From Aselliscus stoliczkanus (lineage: Eukaryota; Chordata; Mammalia; Chiroptera; Hipposideridae): 64,000 nt of DNA. The position numbers and the translations under genes are program-made. A model generated the notes under the pieces. That model did no database searches. It was given only the letters and a program-made list of their open reading frames with translations, and was not told the DNA's origin. Numbering within the stretch: the stretch's first letter is position 1; each line of letters begins with the position of its first letter. Shown here piece after piece: positions 1-10,335 of this stretch. The stretch is taken from assembly GCA_033961575.1 (NCBI GenBank), contig CM066729.1, positions 101,520,501 to 101,584,500 on the forward strand, written 5' to 3'.

Positions 1-1760
1 ATATGATACCTTGTACTTGGTAGACATTCAATACATAAATTAGTAAAATTTTGGCCCAGCTCTATCTCCCTCAACTCGAGGTAGGAGGAGGTAAAAGAGA
101 GGCCTATCCATACAGCAACCATTAATTTGTAAGGGAACTTCTTAATTTTCCTCTCAGGAGTAAAGCCAGCCAGTCTCTCTGGCCCTCCACAAGTAGAATC
201 AATTATGGTTTTAAATACTCCACAAAATGTCAGAACTTCTCTGGGGGTATGCCCTCTGCCTAGCAGCCCTGGATAAACAGGCATTTTGTGATAATTCCTA
301 ACTTGCTCTTTTATATCTCAGGGATCACCAAGAGATTCCTGTGTCCAGTGACTGACATATCTTTTTGATGGATACAATACATGTTATTGAATGAATAAGT
401 GAGCCAACCATTGCCTTCCATAGATACCAACAAATTTCCATCTGCATCTGGCTGCTAGATGGTGTCACTTCCATTAGATGTGACAAAATGTAATATAAAA
501 TAACACCTAACTTAGATACTAGATCACTTTCAGAGCTGCAGGGGAAAAGAAAAAAAGATTACAGCTCCTTGTACTCCCAGCCTCCCACTTCCATTATACC
601 TGCTGTACAATTACTGCTGTCTTGCTTGCCAAAGTTCCATTAAGGGTTCTGGAGCTCCTGGCACTTGACTGGATACTCTACTAAATTTAATCACAAAAGA
701 TGACTTATTTTTGCGAGCTGGGTGCATCCAACCAAAGAAGTGATATCCGACAAATATGGGGATCTATTTTCATCTAAATGTATGAAGGAAGAAAACAGAG
801 AATAGGGTCTTTTCGTTGGTTTGATTTTCCAGTGGGTTTTTTTGTTGTTCTTGTTTTTTCCAGTGTTATCCTCAATTTAAATATTCATGCAAGAAGAGGT
901 TATATTGCCCAGGAAAGTAGATAACTTTAGAGAATCCATCATCCTTTGGCTCTTCTGGAGGCAAGGAGCTGGCTTCTCAGCAGAGCTGGGGTTGTGGATG
1001 TGTAATTAGAGTCAGCAAAGGCTACTTACCGCACGCTGCTCTTCCACTTATCCCCAGTGGGGTTGGGGCAGCTCAGAGGTGGAGTGAGGAGTTTGGCTGC
1101 CCTGAGCAGCACTCAGATTCTCAGAGGGGATTATTGGGCCCAGTCTAAGAAGAGTCCTCACTGCAGATAATTCACATACTGAATTATTTGGAGCTGGCTC
1201 TCTGGGTTGTGCTTAACTGTGTTTCTCTTCCATTGCCTTAAGGTGCAAATGCTTAAAAAAATAAAAAGAAATAAATTTTTAAAAATAGGTTATCATTGCC
1301 CTAAATTGAGCTACCTGGAATTTGTTTTAGCCTATAACTAATAATAAACTTTTAAAAAAATGTTTTCAAGTGTAGCATATTTTATTTGCATTGTGATGCT
1401 TTCCATTGTAGGGGTAGCTGGCAAACAAAACCCAGGCCTTTCTTAATTTCCTTTCTAGATGTTGATGAAGGCAAGTGTCAGTGAGGCAATATGACTATTT
1501 CATGGTGATAGTCATGCTCTGCTTGGTGACCTGTGACCTCAGTCCTCAGGGGATTTTAAGGTTAACATGACTATACTCTGGACATCTATACCCGAAGGAA
1601 TGTATTCAGGGCTAATGTGGGAGGAGAAATTTAGTGGATGAATAGGGCTTACAAAGCAGAAAAAATAATTGGGTAATTTTGCCCACCAAAACCCCAGATT
1701 AACAGTTGTTTGCAGCCCACTGGTCTGCAACTTCAATAGCCTGAACAGACATATTTATAC
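1..1760. other. Unassigned non-coding sequence
   Basis: No convincing coding region is visible; reading frames are short and interrupted on both strands. About 310-410 ends in a 'ttattgaatgaataa' stretch that resembles the 3' tail of an ancient L2, but it is too short to assign. The part from 860 to 1,200 is richer in GC than its surroundings, is not a repeat I recognise, and contains a TAATTA-type site and an 8-bp inverted repeat near 1,167-1,187. It could be a conserved regulatory element, but there is no direct evidence of function. Confidence 0.5.
1167..1187. repeat. 8-bp perfect inverted repeat with 5-bp spacer
   Basis: The arms ATAATTCA (1167-1174) and TGAATTAT (1180-1187) are perfect reverse complements around a 5-base spacer. 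The arms carry an AATT core such as homeodomain dimers bind. It lies in the only GC-richer, non-repeat block of the first 1.7 kb. It may equally be chance in AT-rich DNA. Confidence 0.3.
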
Positions 1761-1764
1761 TAAT

Positions 1765-2345
1765 GCAGTCCTATGCTAAAATGGTAATCACCTGCCTTTG
1801 CTGGCCCTCAGAGAAGGAAGAAGGAACAGAGGAGGTTGTAAAATAGAAGTAAAGTAGTTTAATACAGGTGAGAGTGGTTGAGGAAATAGATGGGGAAACA
1901 TCTGTGATGTGATGGGGGTTGAATACAGCTGTGGACACTTTGACCAGGCAGTGACCAGGACCCTCTGCTTCCAGGCCAAGCAGATAGGCCTCCAGCCAGA
2001 CAGCCATCACACTCTCCCTCCCTTCCAGCTGTTGCTGCATGAAGACCCCAAGTGGGATCTTGCAGTCCCATCTCCCACACTTCTTGGGACCAGGAAATGA
2101 GAAAACCATTGTTCACCCTGATCCAACCTTGTCTTATCTTAGAGCTCAGCCTCAGCTCCATGCTTTACAGCTACATTGGGGGGTGGGAGAGGGTCTCTTT
2201 TGTATAAGAAAAGGACAGCATATTGGAAGGGAACTGTGCTTTGACAGATGGGAACTAATGAGAGTGGTGCGAGAACTAACTGGAGGCAATAAAGGTGTTA
2301 GCAAAGGGCAGGAGGGAAGAATGGGCCCTGCCGATTACTAGCTCT
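1765..2345 (-). mobile_element. Possible degenerate LTR-like repeat
   Basis: Read on the minus strand, this GC-richer block ends with an ATTAAA-type polyadenylation motif followed by a pyrimidine-rich stretch and 'gagggccagcaaaggc', a layout resembling old mammalian LTRs. Several overlapping short frames on both strands (up to 112 codons) reflect composition, not coding: they have no start context or recognisable family, and they compete with one another. I cannot name a family. An ancient processed pseudogene is the alternative. Confidence 0.25.
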
Positions 2346-2349
2346 CCTA

Positions 2350-2850
2350 CTGGCTGTGTGTTGTACAAGTGCCAATGAAAGCTGCCATCTAAGCTTCAGT
2401 AGTAACAGCATGTGGCTCCAGCAGATTCACAATATACTTGTTGGCTTTCTCAGCACCACAAGCATTGGCTGAGTCCCCATCCAACTGAGGAGGCTACTGT
2501 GTCTTTGTCACACTCCTTTCCAATGCTTCTTCTTCTGGTCATCCCTCCTTTCTTTGTCCTGATTCTTCTGTTCTTCTCCTCCCTGTTCCTTAGGGGATTT
2601 TTCTCCTTTTCATTTGGGATTTCTATCTTTTCTTAAAGTAAGGAGAGCCTCATCATCAGTGTCAAGCCCAGTGTGATATAACCACTTACCCTAAAATCTC
2701 AGCCATGTAGTCCTGTCCTCCATGTTAAGAAAACCTAGCTGTTGCTGATAATTGTATATCTACGTATACAGTGTTTAAATGTGAATTGCAGCAAGAATTC
2801 TAAGGCAAGAATAGCACTGAACCAAAAAAAATGCTGTAACAGAAAGGAGT
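2350..2850. other. Unassigned sequence
   Basis: No gene, RNA or named repeat is recognised. A pyrimidine-rich stretch (about 2,510-2,640) gives a spurious hydrophobic 74-codon frame. Confidence 0.4.
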
Positions 2851-2854
2851 GTTA

Positions 2855-2990
2855 GATGCTTATTATCTCCTCCCAACTATATTCCATTTTACAACCAAGC
2901 AAATCGTGACTTGGAAAAGTTAAATGAGTCCCAACGGTTATACAACCAATAGAATGAAGGGTTGCTTGACACCCTAGCCAGTGACTTTTT
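2855..2990 (-). mobile_element. MIR SINE fragment
   Basis: The order of features fits a reversed MIR core: 'cattttacaa' followed by a decayed 'gaggaaactgag' equivalent, 'aagttaaatgagt', and then a decayed 'cacacagctagtaag' equivalent ('ttatacaacca'). It is heavily diverged, as expected for a mammal-wide MIR. Confidence 0.4.
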
Positions 2991-3467
2991 TGCACTTTAT
3001 GAATTTTAATGCAAAGTAAAAGCCACTGATCCTCTAGAGTCCTGTGCTACATAGGGAAATATTTCTTACCTCCAATCATGTTTGAATCCTTATACTCTTG
3101 AAACAAATACAGCTAATGAATCGAGGATGCTCTTTTGTTCCACTATTAATCATCTGACATTATAAGGAAGTCACCCAGCTCCCTGGTTCTCAGGACTGTC
3201 TTTCAAAATTGAGGAGCCTGGACAGATCATCTGGGGTTGTTGCTCCTAGCTCCAAAATTCACTGACTTCTTTCACCAGATACCTGTCATTTCTAGGTAAA
3301 TAGTGTTCTCAGTCCTAAAAGAGGTTAAGTAAATAAAAAGGAAAGATTGGGCTATGCTTTTGGCCTAAATTATAACTTTGTGACCAGGGATGAAAGAACT
3401 TAATAGCAATAAGAAAGCTTCCTGGGTCTACCATTTACAATTTAAATACTTTACTTGGGAGGTTAAA

Positions 3468-3754
3468 AGTTCAAAGTTGAGTCATAGTCTGAGGTGGCTC
3501 TGCTCTTTCTTTTTAATTATCTGAGGTCAGGAAGTTAATAATACCAGAAATCCCCAGTGGAGACCTCTTGTGCACTGTGTGAACTTTAAACTTGCTCATT
3601 TTTTTTTTTAAGGGTAAAAAGTTCAGTAGAAACACAGTGGACTTTTCCTCTTAGCCTCCACCCATTTATCCCCCAAGGTCAAAAGTTGAACTGTAAAACA
3701 GGAACCCTTGTTCTCTGATCCACATTTAAACAGATCACTTATTAAAAGGTAAAC
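3468..3754. promoter_or_regulatory. Candidate nuclear-receptor/FOXA-type motif cluster
   Basis: 3468-3480 reads AGTTCA-A-AGTTGA, a DR1-type half-site pair as used by HNF4/COUP/PPAR receptors. 3676-3689 reads AGGTCA-AA-AGTTGA, a DR2-type pair. 3748-3754 reads GTAAACA, a forkhead core. None lies in a repeat I can name. Short motifs occur by chance, so this is only a candidate enhancer. Confidence 0.2.
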
Positions 3755-4952
3755 ATTCCAAATGCAAGCCAAGATTCAAAGTGAATCTGTTCTATAAAAG
3801 TGAAAATATTGTAATAAAATGAGTCTTTGATCTTTATCACTTGCCATAGAATTAATTGAACATCACAATTTATTTTCTTATTATTTTAATTTCAGAGAAA
3901 GAGAAGTCACAAAAAGTCTTTTATCACCTACCTCTGTCCTGAGATTGGCATATCTGGAAAAGATAAACATAAGACATTTTTAAATAGTTGTGTTTCCAGT
4001 TATATCTTAAGGCAATTTGTATAATTAATTCTATGGCGACTATGTTTAGTTGTTTTGCTTAAACAGAAGTTCAAGAACCATAGAATGTGATTTAAATCAG
4101 AGATTTAAAAGACTGTGGGATTAAGAGGTGTTTGCTGAAAATTGCTGGGGGTGTGGAGAAGGGGGAAAAAATAGATGAATGAACCCAGTGAACCCAGGGA
4201 ATAAGGAATGGACTATATTTGAGATCTTCAAAATGTTAAAGCTCAAACATGAAGCCAGGAAGACAGCTGTAAGAGCTCTAAATACATACTTAACAAGGAC
4301 AAGACTAGCTTTCTTAAAGTGATAGTAGCAAATTTAAGAAGTGTGAAAGAGCCATCAACTGAACACTAACTTAGTCTAATCAGTTTGATGAGAAAAACTC
4401 CCTGAGCCACCATCATATAAAGCTGTTATTGCATGCAACACAGAAGTGTCCTTTTCTAATAAAGTAAAAGATACAAATGGCCATTGTTTTCAATGCATAT
4501 TTATTGAGAATGCTTCCACTTGCTAAGAGAAAATGCCCTGTGAATCAACATTTGTTCCAAAATTTGTTTAAGAAAGCACCTTTGTTACAACTTATCTATC
4601 CAAATGAGGATCATACCAACTGCTTTCTGACTTTAATCATTTTGGTACAGATTTTTAAGAAAACAGTGAGAACTTTAAAGAAAGACAATAAACACATTTG
4701 CAATCAATACTTTTCATTGATGTCAGTTTTAACAACGTCAGTTAAGTTTAGGGACTTTCTGATCAATTTTAATATAAATCAAAACCAGAAGATACTGTCC
4801 TGAAGAATTTGTGACCTAGACCCATTAACATTGTAAGTAATTTTCATGACATCCTTTGAGACTCCTGGATGCAGCTGGATGACGCACAGCCAGGAAGGAA
4901 ATGGAGAGAGCACACAGGGCAGTACTTCCTTTTGCTGGGACTCTCCTCTCAA

Positions 4953-4988
4953 CAGCTGTGAGGAAGTGTGGAAATTCCTTATGAGTCA
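4953..4988. promoter_or_regulatory. Candidate composite enhancer: E-box, ETS, RUNX, kappaB, AP-1
   Basis: Within 36 bases the sequence shows CAGCTG (E-box, 4953-4958), AGGAAG (ETS core, 4961-4966), TGTGG (RUNX core, 4967-4971), GGAAATTCC (kappaB-like, 4970-4978) and TGAGTCA (perfect AP-1, 4982-4988). The neighbourhood (4,850-5,110) is not a repeat I recognise. Tight packing of these five motifs is typical of immune or stromal enhancers. No gene is visible here for it to regulate, and activity is inference only. Confidence 0.3.
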
Positions 4989-5490
4989 AAGTGTGACTTC
5001 AAAGTAAGGAATGAAACTTGAGAGACATGATCATATTGATTAGGCTGTTGACTGAAAGAAGTTGCCGCATTCGGGACAGTGTTCAGGGAGAGTCAGGTAT
5101 TAAATCAGATGATTAGGATGTGAAGGGGATTTGTACGCTGCTCAAACATTTAGCCTGGTATTATATTCATGAAAATAACTTCTGGTTTCAATTCATCTTG
5201 TGATTATATTCCCATGAATATTTATGTTTCTTTTTTATTTTTAAACTATCTCACTGTATTTGAGCTAGTTGTTTTCTTGTCTGACTACATTTTCAATCAA
5301 AATATTTTTTTTTTCTGCAAACCACTTCAGTTTATAAGAGGCTATTATTTGGTAAGATTGTTATATTCTGGGCATACCTACCCTCAGTGCTCTTACAGGA
5401 TAGAAACAGGACCAGATCCATATAAAATTAACCATATGCAACAATATGAGGGGTGTACTGCAAGTGATATGAAAAAAGCACCATGACAAC

Positions 5491-5690
5491 CCTGGGTCTT
5501 TGCCATGTTTTTTCATGCCTCCATGCCTTACACATTCTGATCCCTCTTCCTGGAATAACCCTCTTGTCCTTGACCCCTGGGACCCTGTATTTCTTCATAT
5601 TTCACGTCCCTTTCCCTCTCTGGATGTAAGGATACCTTTCATAGCAATGTGTGTAAGGAATAAATCAGAATAACTGTCTTACCATATTAT
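5491..5690 (+). mobile_element. L2 LINE fragment (tentative)
   Basis: Pyrimidine-rich text with 'cctcttcctggaata', 'catatttcacgtccc' and an AATAAA near the end resembles the decayed 3' part of L2, which normally reads 'ctgcctggaatgctcttcc' and later 'ttgaatgaatga'. It is diverged, so the call is weak. Confidence 0.35.
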
Positions 5691-5919
5691 AATGTTTAGT
5701 TAATTTTTCTGCCTTCAACAATAAATGATGATCAAATTGGGAGAGAGAGAACTCCCATGCAATTCCCTGGGAGATCCTTCTTCAAAAATTCAGAATGCAA
5801 CCTGACACAAATGAGATTCAGTGTACACCTCAATGGTTGGCCAAGGTGAATTGAAATTCAACAGGGTATATGACAGAGTGAACTCCCAGTCCTGCCAGCT
5901 TCCTGAACTACCACCATCA

Positions 5920-6089
5920 CAGTGGTTCTCAACTTTGGCTGTGCTTGGATATCACCTGAGAGCTTTAAAATATCCTAACCCTAGACATTTTTAATTAATT
6001 GGACTGAGGTAGATCAGGATTATTTGGGTTTTTAAAATGCTCCCACATGATACCTGTGACAATGAGAGCTTAAGGATAAGGACTACTGC
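5920..6089 (+). mobile_element. MER5A-like hAT-Charlie MITE
   Basis: It starts with 'cagtggttctcaact', then 'atcacctgagagctt', and ends in a decayed copy of the inverted terminal repeat ('gactactg' where the family has 'gaaccactg'). Order and spacing match the about 190-bp non-autonomous hAT element MER5A; this copy is about 170 bp. It encodes nothing. Confidence 0.65.
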
Positions 6090-6300
6090 ACAGAAAACTG
6101 CTACTTACTAAATGGGAATAGCTTCTAGAAGTCACCATTGGGATTGAGAGTCATAAATGGACTGTCAGTTTAAGGACACCCTATTTTTCATTATTCTTTT
6201 GGGATACAGTTACTCTCCCTTCTCAACTGATTTAGAAATTCTCTATCATCTCATAATAAAATCAAACATCTTGGCCAGCCAACATATTACACCAGCCTCT
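6090..6300. other. Unassigned sequence
   Basis: No feature recognised between the MER5A-like element and the L2 remnant. Confidence 0.4.
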
Positions 6301-6760
6301 CCATGAAAGATTCCTATCTTTTTCTTCTTTCTTATGAATATCTTCAGTGCTTGAGTCACACAAAACCACATGCTATTGCCTGAGTGTGTCATGTGAACTC
6401 TTTTCATGTTTTCCTATGTATCTGCTTTTAGGACTACCTTTCCTCTTACTCCTCCAGGTAATTCATGCTCATACTTCCAGACCCAGCTCAAGCTTCTCCT
6501 TCTCTGAATGCCTCTCCTACTGCCTATGATTTTATAAAGTGTTCCTGTTCTGTGATTCACACAACTTGGATCACCACTCCATCATAGCACTAAACACGGC
6601 TGAAACTAGCTCTCTGTCTGCCACTAACATTGGATTATATTAGATTCCCTAGGACAGAAAGTGCATCTTTTTTCTGGACCCACTTTCCCCATTACCCAGC
6701 ACAGTGTTTGATATATGGTGGGTGCTAAGTGAATGGCTATGGACTAAATGGACAGAAGGA
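6301..6760 (+). mobile_element. L2 LINE 3' region (tentative)
   Basis: Successive fragments fit the L2 3' end: 'cagacccagctcaagcttctcc', 'tgaatgcctctcc', then 'attccctaggacagaaagtgcat', 'cccagcacagtgtttg' and 'ggtgggtgctaagtgaatgg'. This order (trimmed ORF end, 'ctccatgagggcaggg' equivalent, 'cctggcacatagtaggtgctcaataaat' equivalent) is characteristic of L2, although diverged. Confidence 0.5.
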
Positions 6761-7845
6761 TAGATAGAGGGACAAATAGAAAGATGAGCACATAAATTAA
6801 CTCCTTCATCAATTTAACATCTAGGGGGACTCTCATGAGACTCATCACTGAGGAAAGGGAATAATAACTTCCTGGTGGATTTATTTCATACTTATCCTCC
6901 AGAGGTTGGAACCCAGGAGCCTGAACCAATTATAGTCATTACAGACCTTAGGCCAGGGCATGTGGTCCCAGGAATAAGGATTACAATCATGATTTCCTTG
7001 TTTATGTCAGGATTTTATAAATAAAGAAGTAAAAGCAAAACATTCTAGTCATGTTGTGTTTTTTTTAAATGTGAACTTTCTAGATGATTGGTTAGCCCTC
7101 TGTCACATAACTTTCTATTTGTTCTTCCTTCCCTTCATACTGACCTTGGGATCTTTTTCATAGTCATAATCAGTATAAAAGCATTTGTTCCTCCTCACCC
7201 AATTTGGGTTCCAGCTGAAAATAAATTGTGGGTATGAACCCATTTTTGGTTAAAATAATTTAACAAGCTAAAAATAATTTTAGGGATCATCTCATCTTAT
7301 CCCTCCATTTTGTAGACCTAGAAACATTTGGGAAAAGTTTGGGGAATGCACAGTTTATGGCAGTTACAGTGCAATTGAATGGTTCTGAACCTCATCAGCA
7401 TAGCAGGACCAGTGAGGCCACAACTTTCACACCAAAAACACCTAGGGACTTGGATCCCCTCTAAGGTCTTCTCTAACTATTTCCAAGAAGTTACAGGGGG
7501 CGGGGGGAGTACTTATGTGTACTGAGAAACAAGGCAGTTGGTATTCTTTGTCCCTGATCCCTTTCTCAAGACCCCTTACTCACCAGGTCCCTGCTCTGGC
7601 CCTCTCTCTGAGAAGAGTCCTCCCTGTGTGCAACTGTCTTCTGGGGAGGAGTTCCCAGGCTGCTGCATAGAAGTCATTTTCAGAGGGTGGGATGGGGTGA
7701 GGAAGTGAGCAAAATGGATGGGAGTAGGGGGAAGTAAGGGGGTGAAAAGCATAAGACAAATAAACTCTCTCCCGGATTTTGAGCCATATTTGGTTATTGG
7801 TGGGCCAGAACACTGTTATCTGGTGCCCCCAAATTTGGTTCTAAA
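6761..7845. other. Unassigned sequence
   Basis: No gene recognised. 7,275-7,345 weakly resembles a reversed MIR core. A G-rich run lies at about 7,496-7,507. The 77-codon minus-strand frame at 7,580-7,813 is proline/serine-rich and has no family resemblance. Confidence 0.4.
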
Positions 7846-7849
7846 ATCA

Positions 7850-8092
7850 CACCTGGATTCTAAACTTGTCACTGCCACTTAGCATCTCTTTGACCTTCAG
7901 CAAGATATGAAACCCTTTTCAACCTGAATTTCTCTTTTTTCTTTTTTTAGTATGGTGGAAGTGATAATTCCTTCCTCATAATGTTGTGAGGATTAAATGG
8001 AATACTGGCTTAATGTACTGGATGCTTAGCTTAGTGCCAGATGTTAGTAAGCACCCAGAAAATGGTACAGATATTATTTTTATTTTTATCTT
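7850..8092 (+). mobile_element. MIR SINE
   Basis: The layout is that of MIR in the plus direction: 'actgccacttagcatctctttgacc', 'cttttcaacctgaatttctc', 'tcctcataatgttgtgagg', 'attaaatggaatac' and 'cttagtgccagatgttagtaagc', ending in TTATTTTTATT. An internal pyrimidine stretch at about 7,932-7,950 interrupts the core. It is an ancient, inactive copy. Confidence 0.7.
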
Positions 8093-10135
8093 CATCATTC
8101 TTATCACCATCGCTTTAGTTATTCATTGAAATTGCTCCTTTGGCTTCTGTTTCTATCCTCTCTTTCAATGGGGCCTCAGTGGCAGTCCCACAGACCAGCT
8201 GGGGGAAGCAATGTCTCCCCAGTCTCTTCGTTTCCAGGCACCTGTACATAAATTCTTTTTCCTCCTTTTTCCCATCACAGACAGTTTGGTCAGCGATCAG
8301 TACAAAGAGTTCCTCATGTAGTAAAATTTTAATCCCATTAGAACATCAGCCTGGACATCTGAGTTGTTTTACTAGCAAAGTCCACCTATACTTCTGAAAT
8401 AATAGAAGCTGTAATCAATTGCCAGTTTTCACTACAAAAAATAATAATAATAATACATTTAGGTGCTAGATTTTCCCCAAACCAGCTCTTTTTTTCTATA
8501 GTAATAAATAGAGTTCTAGCTAGACACATGTTTGCCTAAAGACAATATTTCCTACCTTCCACTATGCAGATGAGAATGATACCCTGGAAATGAGCAGAGG
8601 AAAAAGCTGGAGGGAATATGAGACCCTTAATAACTTTGTGTTTATCCACCCAGTAATTCTGATATGTCTGGACTGTTTTAGCCACTTTATTTGTTCCTTT
8701 TCTCCTTATAGCCTGACATACCAAATAGTGTAGTTTCTAAACACTACAAAAATAAAGCCTATGACCATGATGTTCAGACATGAATGCAAGCCCAAAATAC
8801 AGTGTTTAATTAAAATATTAATACTGGTTATACGCCCACAAAAGGGATTGAAGATGCAAACATCTTTTCATTCCCCATTTAAAGCTTCAAAGCTGGTATT
8901 GCAAAAGATTTCAAGGTCTCTGGCCCAGCCAAGCATTAAACATTCATGGTCACCCTCTTATTATTAACTGAAGAAAGAAAAACAACTGTGTGTCAGGGAA
9001 ACTGTATGCTTTATATAGACAACTTTCATTAGAAATCATTCAAGTTACCTTTTAACTGCAAATAGATACGGTCAAATTCATTTCAAGCAAATCAGGGGTC
9101 CTCAAGAAAGCTCTATATTAAAAGAATTAGGGAGATTGCCCCAAAAGTTATGGGCTTTGTAGTCCCAACCATAGGAAAGAGATCTAGTAGCTCAGCTTTG
9201 GGGCAAGACTGGGCAGCTCCAGCTTAGTTCAGACATCCGAACCAATTGTGGGATTAACCTAAACCTATATCCCAGACTGACAGCCTTGATCAGATACATT
9301 TTTTAATTATATATTTTATATTTTGTATATTTAATTATGTATATTTGACCGACTATATATAATTTATGAATCAGGGTCCATGGACTACCTTCATAGTGAC
9401 TGGCCCATTCAGAAAATGAGTTTTGAACTCAAACAAATTCATCCCAAGCAACTACAGATCTCAAAACCCTGTTCTCTCACTCTACTCATGCTGGAATGAG
9501 ATCAACCTTCAACGCTGAGAACACCAGCCTCCTTGTAACCAGAGATCCTGTACCAAGGGAGAATAGGTTAAAAAACAGACACAGGTAGCTATGTATTACT
9601 CCTTTCCCTGAGCTGCCAGGCCTCCAAGAGGAAAAATTCCTGACTTAATGCCAAATTGTTGTATTTGTCTTATCAGAAAGAACTACAAAGTAGAATGAGT
9701 TGCCCAAAAGTACGTGGTCACCATGGAGCAGAAAAGAATTGTCTTTGTAACATCCAAATAATTATTTAAGCCTATATCTTTTCATTCATGATCTTAATGA
9801 TGAAATTATTAAGATACTGTATGAGATAAGCTGTCTTAGAAAAACTTGCTATCAGTACTGGATATAATGCCTTTTCCAAGCATTATTTTTGTTTTCATGT
9901 TTTCTAAGTTTAAAGTCTTCTCCCAAGTTTTCTTGATCATGGCCTGTATTTGATGATATTGTGAGATATATAGAATCTCCTAGTCACATCTCTATATGTG
10001 ACTTTTTTGTCACATCATGACATTGTTCTATCCTCCATCTGAGACATCAGGCCTGTGACAGGTGGTATTTGATGTTGTGGCTAATCTAACATCCACTGAC
10101 TCAAGGGTAATAACACAATACTAACAGTTGTTACA
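8093..10135. other. Unassigned sequence
   Basis: No gene or named repeat is recognised. It contains an (AAT)n run at about 8,435-8,455 and a very AT-rich patch at 9,296-9,365. Confidence 0.4.
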
Positions 10136-10139
10136 CACA

Positions 10140-10335
10140 TAATGTGCCAGGCACTTTCTAGGCATATTATGCTTACTAACTCGTAATGTACAATGTGTAT
10201 TAATTATCATAACAACTTTGAGGCATAGATAACTTTATTATGCCCACTCTATCAATAAGAAAACTGAACTTAAACAATTCATCCAACAGCATACTGCTAA
10301 GAAGTAGCAGGGCCCAAATTCAAAACCAGATGACC
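10140..10335 (-). mobile_element. MIR SINE, reversed
   Basis: It reads 'aatgtgccaggcactttctagg', then 'cataacaactttgagg', 'ttattatgcccactct', 'aagaaaactgaac', 'agtagcagggcccaaattc'. This is the reverse-complement order of MIR features, including the conserved core. It is an old and inactive copy. Confidence 0.7.

Larger units (their letters stand above)
2991..5490. other. Unassigned sequence with motif clusters
   Basis: No gene or named repeat is recognised in this 2.5 kb. The longest plus-strand frames (4,477-4,803, 108 codons; 5,169-5,486, 105 codons) have no recognisable domain, are AT-rich and look like chance frames. The segment holds two clusters of transcription-factor-like motifs, listed separately. 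Confidence 0.45.
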
